From an uncultured Eubacteriales bacterium (GTDB lineage: Bacteria > Bacillota > Clostridia > Lachnospirales > CAG-274), in contig CABUWB010000036.1 in assembly GCA_902495025.1 (NCBI GenBank), forward strand, positions 1-10,987: 10,987 nucleotides of DNA, read 5' to 3'. Shown one piece after another: positions 1 through 5,871 of the stretch (position 1 is its first letter; each line of letters begins with the position of its first letter). A program made the translations under genes and the position numbers. Under the pieces are notes generated by a model. It made no database searches. It had not been told where the DNA came from and saw only the letters and a list, made by a program, of their open reading frames with translations.

Positions 1-231
1 ATTTCAATCCACACTCCCATACAGGGAGTGACCCGAAAAAGCCCTTGTGGTGGATTGGTATTACAAATTTCAATCCACACTCCCATACAGGGAGTGACGA
101 GCAAAACAAACAGGCATAAATTAATGCAGCTATTTCAATCCACACTCCCATACAGGGAGTGACTGCGCTTGAACTTGCCGAAATGCGCAAAAATGAGATA
201 TTTCAATCCACACTCCCATACAGGGAGTGAC
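1..231 (-). CRISPR. Type I-C CRISPR array, leader-proximal end (4 repeats, 3 spacers)
   Basis: Four identical 32-nt repeats lie at 1-32, 67-98, 132-163 and 200-231. The spacers are at 33-66 (34 nt), 99-131 (33 nt) and 164-199 (36 nt). Read on the minus strand, the repeat begins GTCACTCCC and ends ATTGAAAT, the classic I-C repeat family. Each repeat holds a perfect 7-bp stem, CACTCCC/GGGAGTG (12-18 with 24-30 in the first), around a 5-nt loop. Cutting at the 3' base of the stem would leave TGGATTGAAAT, the 11-nt 5' handle made by Cas5c/Cas5d. The AT-rich leader and cas2 lie to the right, so the array is transcribed leftward and the spacer at 164-199 is the newest. No degenerate end repeat is seen and the window starts exactly at a repeat boundary, so the array most likely continues beyond position 1. 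Confidence 0.98.
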
Positions 232-234
232 AGC

Positions 235-266
235 AAACTTTTACAAAAAAAATACCATAAAAGTTT
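235..266. repeat. Perfect 9-bp inverted repeat beside the first CRISPR repeat
   Basis: AAACTTTTA (235-243) and TAAAAGTTT (258-266) are perfect reverse complements with a 14-bp gap. The inner arm lies 3 bp from the leader-side repeat, and the outer arm overlaps the candidate -10 box. It could be a protein-binding site for transcription or spacer integration, or a weak hairpin in the precursor transcript. The function is inference. Confidence 0.6.
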
Positions 267-293
267 ATATAATGTACAAAACAACAAATTCAA
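264..293 (-). promoter_or_regulatory. Candidate array promoter in the leader
   Basis: On the minus strand there is a -35-like TTGAAT (288-293) and a -10-like TATAAA (264-269), 18 bp apart. An overlapping TATATA gives 16 bp. Transcription would start near 257, about 25 nt before the first repeat. The region is so AT-rich that -10-like hexamers are common by chance, so this is a moderate call supported mainly by position. Confidence 0.45.
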
Positions 294-412
294 GTTAAAA
301 TAACAAAAAAAACAAATAATATTTACCAAAACCGTCCTCAAAGCATTGCACATTTTCAACAATTTTCTTTGTGCGAATAGGCATGCAAAAGAATGTTTAC
401 TACACATCCGCA

Positions 413-703
413 CTAAAGTATTAAAGGGTCATTTACATCAAAACTTGCTTTAATACCGATATGTTCAACCTTATTTTTGTAATTATTACCCAAATAATAA
501 AATCTTAGGCTATCTTCCTCAGCACTTATAATTCCCTCCAGGATATGTTTCACCTGTCTGGCTTGTGCAGCGTCAAGTTCACATTCAAACACAGAATTCT
601 GCACACGTCTTCCGTAATTTACACATTGTCTGGCAACTTTTCTGAGTCTTGCTCTGCCCTGTGCAGTTTCAGTAGAAACATCATAAGTAATCAACACAAG
701 CAA
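413..703 (-). CDS. cas2: CRISPR-associated endoribonuclease Cas2 (type I-C)
   Basis: Cas2 is the small dimer that bridges two Cas1 dimers in the spacer-integration complex. From the TTG at 703 the product is 96 residues, beginning MLVLITYDVST, which matches the usual I-C Cas2 N-terminus: a first ferredoxin strand ending in the conserved Asp. Further family hallmarks are the NYGRRVQNSVFEC stretch and SLRFYYLG. The frame stays open to a GTG at 721, which would add six residues (VEVGVF) and overlap cas1 by 10 nt. I prefer TTG because AGGTG (709-713) lies 5 nt upstream and the resulting length fits the family. The start is 8 nt after the cas1 stop, so translation is probably coupled. It is the last gene of the operon and is followed directly by the CRISPR leader. 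Confidence 0.95.
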   Translation of the reverse strand: MLVLITYDVSTETAQGRARLRKVARQCVNYGRRVQNSVFECELDAAQARQVKHILEGIISAEEDSLRFYYLGNNYKNKVEHIGIKASFDVNDPLIL

Positions 704-708
704 AAAAA

Positions 709-713
709 CACCT
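709..713 (-). promoter_or_regulatory. Ribosome binding site supporting the cas2 TTG start
   Basis: AGGTG, partly formed by the cas1 stop codon, sits 5 nt before the TTG at 703. Together with the canonical N-terminus it favours this start over the upstream GTG at 721. Confidence 0.5.
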
Positions 714-1743
714 ACTTCCACAAAAAAGGCGGATATTCATCAATATCTCCTCTGAGGTACCTAGACAGAAGTAGAGCCTGAACATAAGGCACAACACCCC
801 ACTCCACCTTTTCATTAAGAAATGGATGAGTTATTATCTCCTTTTTTCTGTTTTGCAAGGCAGCAAAAAATTTTTTTCTGCCCTCCTCAGTCAGAAATAC
901 AGCGCCATTTTCCATTTTTTGAAAATCTTTTTCGGAAATCATTTTTTTATTAATAAGCGTCAGTACAAATCTGTCGGCAAAAACACTTCTCATTTCTTCC
1001 ATCAAATCCAATGCAAGAGATGCTCTCCCTGGTCTGTCGCTATGCATAAATCCCACATAAGGGTCAAGACCAACCGTTTCCAAAGCGTTCTGACACATAC
1101 CTGTCAGCATAGTATAGGTCAGCGACAAAAGGGCATTCACATTATCAAGAGGTGGTCTGCGGTTTCTTGTTTCAAATTTAAAGTCATCCTTCTGCTGTAA
1201 AATCAAATCATCAAACACAGAAAAATATATACCTGCCGCTTCGCCCTCAATACCCCGCAAAACATCTGCATCATTACAGTCCTGCACCATACTGATAGCA
1301 TTTGAAAGCATTGCTGATACACGAGAAAGCTTTTCGGTATCAAGTCTTAATGCATAATCTCTTTTAGCTCTTTCAATTACCCATTTTGCATTAAAAATTT
1401 TGCCGATTATGAAATTTTTTGCAATCTTTAAGCTTTCCTGCCTGTTTTCGGAAAGTATGTACTGATTTTTTCTCAAAACCACATTACCCTTTACAGCACC
1501 GGTTACCCTTGCCAGAAAATTACCATTAGGCTTTAAAAAGCACAGATTAATGTTATTTTCAGCACATGCGCCCATAAGTGCAGGGCTGACACCCGTATAG
1601 CCTACCGTAACAATCATTTCCAGATTATGCAAAGGCACTCTTCCTATTTCAGTGTTATCTTCCAGCACAACAACATTCAAGCCATCTAAAGATAAATATC
1701 TGTTTTCAGAGTTATTGTAAAGAGTGTTAAGTAGTTTTTTCAC
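712..1743 (-). CDS. cas1: CRISPR-associated endonuclease/integrase Cas1 (type I-C)
   Basis: Cas1 catalyses integration of new spacers into the leader-side repeat, working with Cas2 and, in I-C, Cas4. The product is 343 residues, the usual length. The N-terminal beta domain starts MKKLLNTLYN, typical of I-C Cas1. The C-terminal helical domain carries the metal-binding residues: E166 in RGIEGEA, H234 in GFMHSDRPGR, and D246 in ALDLMEEMR. The start is GTG at 1743, overlapping the cas4 stop by 4 nt (GTGA). A strong GGAGG (1751-1755) lies 7 nt upstream, so translational coupling to cas4 is likely. No frameshift or missing catalytic residue is seen, and it should be active. Confidence 0.97.
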   Translation of the reverse strand: MKKLLNTLYNNSENRYLSLDGLNVVVLEDNTEIGRVPLHNLEMIVTVGYTGVSPALMGACAENNINLCFLKPNGNFLARVTGAVKGNVVLRKNQYILSENRQESLKIAKNFIIGKIFNAKWVIERAKRDYALRLDTEKLSRVSAMLSNAISMVQDCNDADVLRGIEGEAAGIYFSVFDDLILQQKDDFKFETRNRRPPLDNVNALLSLTYTMLTGMCQNALETVGLDPYVGFMHSDRPGRASLALDLMEEMRSVFADRFVLTLINKKMISEKDFQKMENGAVFLTEEGRKKFFAALQNRKKEIITHPFLNEKVEWGVVPYVQALLLSRYLRGDIDEYPPFLWK

Positions 1744-2399
1744 TGCTCTCCCTCCAGACTTTTGCTTATATAATCTCTTACTGACTTGTACTTATTTCTT
1801 TTAGGCAGACATATATCGTTTATGGAACAGCTTTTACATCTTTTATCAGGCTTTACATCAGGTGTGTATCTTCTTTTGTAATACAAATGCATAAGTTTAA
1901 GGTTTTCCCTTACATGGTTTCTTAAATCCTCGGTTATATTTAACTTAACTCTTTTCCTGGTTTCCCCATAATACAGATAGCCTGTGTCAATGCTGCAGCA
2001 AAGCATTTCCTCAAGACACATAGCCTGGCACACAAGCTGCAGCACATCTTCACTTCCCTCTTTGGGTTTTCCCTTTTTATATTCAACAGGGTACGGCTGA
2101 TATTTTCCCACTCTGCCAAAAAGTTCAATACCATTTTTGTCACTATGGAATTCCACAACATCACATTCACCACAAACACCAAGCTCAGCTGAAAACACAG
2201 GCATCCCCCTTGATATAATCACATCACCTCTTGACTGGGTAAAGGACTTGTTGTGGGCATTTTCGTGAAATATATCCCCCTCAACAGTCAGCAAATTTTC
2301 TGCCCACTGCTGTTCAATATGAATAAGAGCCCACTGTCTTTGGCAAAACTCAAAGTGCTGCAGCCCCGACAGCAGCAGATACTCCTCTTCCCGATACAT
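1740..2399 (-). CDS. cas4: CRISPR-associated exonuclease Cas4 (RecB-like, Fe-S)
   Basis: Cas4 trims prespacer ends and helps choose prespacers with the right PAM and orientation, acting with Cas1-Cas2. The 219-residue product has the four cluster cysteines C19 (FCQRQ), C188, C191 and C197. It also has RecB-family nuclease residues: H45, D80 in GECDVVEF, E106 and K108 in PVEYKKGK, and a following Gln-rich helix (Q121/Q125). All are present, so it should bind an Fe-S cluster and be active. It starts at an ATG 6 nt after the cas7 stop. The ribosome binding site is weak (AAGG well upstream), unlike its neighbours, so it may rely on coupling to cas7. Its stop overlaps the cas1 GTG. Confidence 0.96.
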   Translation of the reverse strand: MYREEEYLLLSGLQHFEFCQRQWALIHIEQQWAENLLTVEGDIFHENAHNKSFTQSRGDVIISRGMPVFSAELGVCGECDVVEFHSDKNGIELFGRVGKYQPYPVEYKKGKPKEGSEDVLQLVCQAMCLEEMLCCSIDTGYLYYGETRKRVKLNITEDLRNHVRENLKLMHLYYKRRYTPDVKPDKRCKSCSINDICLPKRNKYKSVRDYISKSLEGEQ

Positions 2400-2405
2400 T
2401 TATTA

Positions 2406-3269
2406 TCATCTGCCTTCTATAATTTCACACTCAATTCCATCAAGAGATGTGTATTCAATTTCAAAATCATCAAAGCACTTAGGCATATCCACGCCCTCTT
2501 TAAGGGTTACCTTAACGCTGTTATGTACCCTTGCAGATGAAAAATTACCCATAGGACAATTGTGCTTAAACCAGTAAAGTTTTTTTACCTCCATACTTCC
2601 GTCAGGTCTTGCCGATGATGCGTCGTTTTCAAATAAGGTGGTCAATGCATCCTTTACTTTTTCGGCATCTTCATCACTAAAGCCTGTTTTTTCGGCAAGC
2701 TGATGATTAATACTGCCCTTTAAAATATAAACGCCAAATTCAACCCTGTGTTTCATACCCATAGTATCAGATGATTTGCCGTCAACCTCCACATCATTTT
2801 TCTTTTTTGTTTCGCTGTTGACGCTTTTTGTAATCTGCATACTTGAAATATCAACTGGAACTACGCTTACAGCAGAATGTACCGATACAGGACCTCTCAC
2901 ACCTACGGACACACTGTCAGCCTTAAATGCAAAAACCTGACCGAAGGCGCGTACATCAAACCATTCCTTACATGCAATTTCAGCATACTTATCTTTGTTT
3001 TTTTCCTTTTTAAGTTCATCAACACTGTCTGCTCTGTCCTTAAGGCTTTTTGCACCGTCATCACAACGCTCATCGGACTGTACAAATATTTTTTCGCCCA
3101 TATCCTGAAGCCTGTTTCGTATTTTTCTCTTAATGCAAACATCGGATATTTCACCGTAGCCGTTAAAATCCTCCCTTGGTCTGTTGCCATTTAATGGGTC
3201 TCCATTTGGATTTGCCTTAGTTACAGTAATTATTGATACAAAATCTATTTTATTAGTAAATCCACTCAT
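2406..3269 (-). CDS. cas7: Cascade backbone subunit Cas7c (Csd2)
   Basis: Cas7 forms the helical filament that holds the crRNA spacer and base-pairs it with target DNA. The 287-residue product is the usual Csd2 length. It shows family landmarks: the N-terminal KANPNGDP segment, DVRAFGQVFAF near residues 105-115, VRGPVSVHSAVSV, and DTMGMKHRVEFGVYI in the second half. It starts at an ATG directly after the cas8c TAA with no gap. GAGGAGG (3278-3284), formed by the last cas8c codons, lies 8 nt upstream. This is the strongest site in the middle of the operon and fits the need for about seven Cas7 copies per complex (known stoichiometry). Confidence 0.97.
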   Translation of the reverse strand: MSGFTNKIDFVSIITVTKANPNGDPLNGNRPREDFNGYGEISDVCIKRKIRNRLQDMGEKIFVQSDERCDDGAKSLKDRADSVDELKKEKNKDKYAEIACKEWFDVRAFGQVFAFKADSVSVGVRGPVSVHSAVSVVPVDISSMQITKSVNSETKKKNDVEVDGKSSDTMGMKHRVEFGVYILKGSINHQLAEKTGFSDEDAEKVKDALTTLFENDASSARPDGSMEVKKLYWFKHNCPMGNFSSARVHNSVKVTLKEGVDMPKCFDDFEIEYTSLDGIECEIIEGR

Positions 3270-3638
3270 TTATTTATCCTCCTCATTACTTTCGTTTTTG
3301 CTGTTCATTACCTTTCTCTGACACCAGTAGCCCAATAAATATTTTGAATCAAGCTCTTTGTCATTGTAATCTTCAATATTGAATTTATTGTGAATTTCTT
3401 CAAACAGCTTGTTATAATAAGCCATATATTTACTGTTCTTGCTCATATACGGCAGCAGTCTGTCAGTAATAACCGCCCATGTTTTTGCCGGTTTTTTTAC
3501 AAACACACTCCAATACCTTTTTGCATTTGTTTCCCTGTCTTTCTCTCCTGCTTCAAACGTGCGCCGTTCCAGTACATCAGCCACAGCCAGCAACCGTCCG
3601 AACAAATAGCTTCTGTCATTACAATCATTTAATTCCAT
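3270..3638 (-). CDS. cas11c: Cas11c small subunit, internal in-frame start within cas8c
   Basis: In studied I-C systems a small subunit is translated independently from the 3' end of cas8c and lines the belly of Cascade, stabilising the non-target strand. The same arrangement is visible here. An ATG at 3638 (Met497 of Cas8c) is preceded by AGGTGAGGTGG (3644-3654), with GAGGTG exactly 6 nt from the ATG. Initiation there gives a 122-residue, mostly helical protein starting MELNDCNDRSYLFGRLLAV and sharing the cas8c stop. This length fits reported Cas11c proteins. The role of the family is known; use of this start is inferred from sequence alone. Confidence 0.75.
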   Translation of the reverse strand: MELNDCNDRSYLFGRLLAVADVLERRTFEAGEKDRETNAKRYWSVFVKKPAKTWAVITDRLLPYMSKNSKYMAYYNKLFEEIHNKFNIEDYNDKELDSKYLLGYWCQRKVMNSKNESNEEDK

Positions 3639-5126
3639 AGTTACCACCTCACCTTTATCATTATAATGTGCTTTAATTACAGCACAGGTTATACCAATTA
3701 ATTTATCGTGATTATAGTTATTAAACGCCATAGCCCTTGATACATTCTGCACAGCTCCCCTGACTAAATCCGCAGGAAATCTTCTGCCTTCTATAATGCA
3801 GGGCAAAATTCTTTCAATACAGGCTTTTTTTACTTTCTTATCAATATCAATGCAATCGTTCCTCTCATTGCCGTAAACCGCCATTGCAATTTCAAAGGGA
3901 GCAGGTGTTGTTATGCCCGTCTTTCTCTTTTTGTCCCCGATAATTTCCCATGAGCATTTATTATACCAGTTTTCAATATTTTCAAAGTATCTTGATACTG
4001 TAAACTCTGTATAATACTTAATGGATAGCCTTCCGTTAGTAGAGCCGTCAGCTGTATCCACAGACATTATGGCTATTTTATCATCAAAGTCGAGCTGTTG
4101 TTTATAGCCTGCAATAGCCTTATTTATCTTTCGGGCAAACTGCTCTCCCGTAATTACAACATCACTTTCTTCTTCCAAATCAGCAAACAGCATTTCCGAA
4201 TTGTCCATTACCTCCGGCAGTTTTTTTCCTTTAACACTCCACGTTACAATTTCATTGCTGCCGTTTTTATATCCCTGATTTCCAATAAGCCACCTCAACG
4301 CATTATGCGCCTTTTGTGACACCTCGTATCCAACTGCTGCCGCCTCTTCCGCCTCGGCAAATCTGCCATGATACACAAAGCTTTTGGTATTATTTGAAGA
4401 TATTATTTTAGCCTTGTCTGCCGTATTTCTTATTTTTGCAGGGTGCTTTACGGATATTACGTCCTCTCTTCCCACAGCATAGCATAAATTTCTGTTTTTA
4501 TTGAGAGTATTATTAAAAGCTATAAAATTGTTAAAAAGCTCCTTATCTCTCCATGTTTCGGGAATATAGCCACCTTCCCCGGGCTTCATAACGGAAAAGC
4601 GTATAAAGCAGTCACTCTGTTTTGTACCGCTTATTTTGCTTTCCTTCAGTAATCCCGACGCATCTGCTTCAAAAATTCTTGCACTTAGCAGGTTCTCAAT
4701 AACTTTTCCCTTTAAAATATAGCTGTAAATTGCCTTTACCTTTTCTGTTGCATATTCAGAATCATTCCAGCTTTTTAAAAGCTTAACATATTCCGAATGA
4801 TATTCAGACACCTTGTCATTGTTTTTATCACTTTTAACATAGGCAGAGTAATCTCCTGCTATATATATGAGCTTATCACAAAGAGGATTAGGCGTAATGC
4901 CGCTGCTCCTTGTAGCCGAATCCTCCGTTACAGGTATAATTGTTGTACCGTTTTTCTTGTCAACAGCTTCAGCTCCCAGAAAATTACCCTCAGTATCAAT
5001 AAATATGGTTATTTGTGCCTCTGCCGTAAGATGTGCCACAGGCAGCAGCGTAACCTTATAGCTTAAATCAGCAACTGCAGATGCACAGTTATCGTATGTT
5101 TCGCTTAATGTAGTCAGCCAGCTCAC
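3270..5126 (-). CDS. cas8c: Cascade large subunit Cas8c (Csd1)
   Basis: Cas8c is the large subunit that recognises the PAM and recruits Cas3. The 618-residue product is of normal length and starts MSWLTTLSETYD, as in other Csd1 proteins. The middle contains the family stretch HNALRWLIGNQGYKNG (about 274-289). The C-terminal helical region (from about 497) is the part that also serves as Cas11. It starts at a GTG that overlaps the cas5 stop by 4 nt (GTGA), with GGTGA just upstream. Large subunits diverge quickly, so the assignment rests on gene order plus these stretches. No truncation is seen. Confidence 0.96.
   Translation of the reverse strand: MSWLTTLSETYDNCASAVADLSYKVTLLPVAHLTAEAQITIFIDTEGNFLGAEAVDKKNGTTIIPVTEDSATRSSGITPNPLCDKLIYIAGDYSAYVKSDKNNDKVSEYHSEYVKLLKSWNDSEYATEKVKAIYSYILKGKVIENLLSARIFEADASGLLKESKISGTKQSDCFIRFSVMKPGEGGYIPETWRDKELFNNFIAFNNTLNKNRNLCYAVGREDVISVKHPAKIRNTADKAKIISSNNTKSFVYHGRFAEAEEAAAVGYEVSQKAHNALRWLIGNQGYKNGSNEIVTWSVKGKKLPEVMDNSEMLFADLEEESDVVITGEQFARKINKAIAGYKQQLDFDDKIAIMSVDTADGSTNGRLSIKYYTEFTVSRYFENIENWYNKCSWEIIGDKKRKTGITTPAPFEIAMAVYGNERNDCIDIDKKVKKACIERILPCIIEGRRFPADLVRGAVQNVSRAMAFNNYNHDKLIGITCAVIKAHYNDKGEVVTMELNDCNDRSYLFGRLLAVADVLERRTFEAGEKDRETNAKRYWSVFVKKPAKTWAVITDRLLPYMSKNSKYMAYYNKLFEEIHNKFNIEDYNDKELDSKYLLGYWCQRKVMNSKNESNEEDK
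3644..3654 (-). promoter_or_regulatory. Internal ribosome binding site for Cas11c
   Basis: AGGTGAGGTGG within the cas8c coding sequence; GAGGTG (3645-3650) is 6 nt before the ATG at 3638. The strength and spacing match the genuine start sites of this operon. Confidence 0.65.
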
Positions 5127-5854
5127 AAAATATCACCGCCCTCAAACTCACTTAATCCGCTGAAATTTTCGCCCTCTTTAAACTCTTTTACATCTCTTTT
5201 GCCTATTTCCTTTACTATAGTACATTCCTCGGGTCTTATAAACTTGATTATTCCCTTTTTCATAACAGGCGCCCACAGTCTTACGGACATTATGCCCTTT
5301 TTACTTTTATCCGTAACCTCATCAGGATAGGTAATGCCATGTACCATTATGCCAAAGGACATGTCCGTATTGTCATAATATCCCGTCCTTTCGCCAAATT
5401 TGCAGGGCTCCACATAGCCCTGGCACTCACGTGTACCCAAAAATATGTCACGTCTGCCGCCCTTTTCAATCATCCTCCTTATTATGTCATAGTGCTTATT
5501 TTCATTTCTGTCATTAACAAGGTCAGGGCGGTTTTCATTCCATTCAAAATGCCCCCTCACCTCATACTCCACATCCTTTAAATATGTATATACAGACAGG
5601 TCGTTGCCGTTATCGGTATTATAATGTATGGGTCTTATACCCTGTGGCTGGGTAAGAATGGGATTCATTATTCTTACCTCGTCAATGTAATACACAATTG
5701 TCGGCTTCCAGTATATACTTTCCGTAATCCCCTTTAGTGCCTGGTAAGTCGGCGCCTGATAACTGAATTTTTCTCCTCCTATTTTGGTAATAGGGTCAGT
5801 AAAAAGTGCATATCTTCCATACACCCTGTACTCAAAAATGTTGTCCTTTTCCAC
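5123..5854 (-). CDS. cas5c: Cas5c (Cas5d): crRNA-processing endoribonuclease and Cascade subunit
   Basis: In I-C systems Cas5 replaces Cas6. It cuts precursor crRNA at the repeat hairpin base, then stays bound to the 11-nt 5' handle. The product has 243 residues with an RRM-like N-terminus (YGRYALFTDP, then a glycine-containing loop). The catalytic set known from the Bacillus halodurans enzyme (Tyr46, Lys116, His117) corresponds here to Y48 (ESIYWKP), K120 and H121 (NENKHYDI). The start is GTG at 5854 with a very strong GGAGGAGGAG (5861-5870) 6 nt upstream, 17 nt after the cas3 stop. No cas6 is present, which agrees with this role, and the repeat hairpin has the expected cut site. Confidence 0.97.
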   Translation of the reverse strand: MEKDNIFEYRVYGRYALFTDPITKIGGEKFSYQAPTYQALKGITESIYWKPTIVYYIDEVRIMNPILTQPQGIRPIHYNTDNGNDLSVYTYLKDVEYEVRGHFEWNENRPDLVNDRNENKHYDIIRRMIEKGGRRDIFLGTRECQGYVEPCKFGERTGYYDNTDMSFGIMVHGITYPDEVTDKSKKGIMSVRLWAPVMKKGIIKFIRPEECTIVKEIGKRDVKEFKEGENFSGLSEFEGGDIL

Positions 5855-5871
5855 TCAATTCTCCTCCTCCG

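Larger units (their letters stand above)
232..412 (-). promoter_or_regulatory. CRISPR leader between cas2 and the array
   Basis: This 181-bp, very AT-rich stretch separates the cas2 stop from the first repeat and has no credible gene. It holds two identical ACA8 tracts (243-252 and 303-312), exactly 60 bp apart. It also holds a perfect inverted repeat next to the array and a possible promoter. By position it is the leader that drives array transcription and marks the first repeat for spacer insertion. That role is known for leaders in general; the exact boundaries are inferred. No terminator hairpin is visible after cas2, so read-through from the cas operon into the array is possible. Confidence 0.85.

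Noticed and set aside
33..199. Self-targeting spacer or anti-CRISPR relationship within the window
   Set aside because: By eye, none of the three spacers matches elsewhere in the window, and no candidate anti-CRISPR gene is present. A genome-wide search would be needed.
135..413. 92-codon open frame on the minus strand across the leader and array
   Set aside because: It spans CRISPR repeats and the AT-rich leader, its product is low-complexity (Phe/Leu/Cys-rich), and it has no family resemblance.
826..1200. Plus-strand open frame opposite cas1 (and similar frames opposite cas8c, cas3 and the surface gene)
   Set aside because: These are antisense shadows: the products are rich in Phe, Ser and Cys with no recognisable domains, and they overlap strongly supported genes.
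1940..2182. Second minus-strand frame inside cas4
   Set aside because: It is an out-of-frame shadow of cas4, which has all its Fe-S cysteines and nuclease residues in the main frame.
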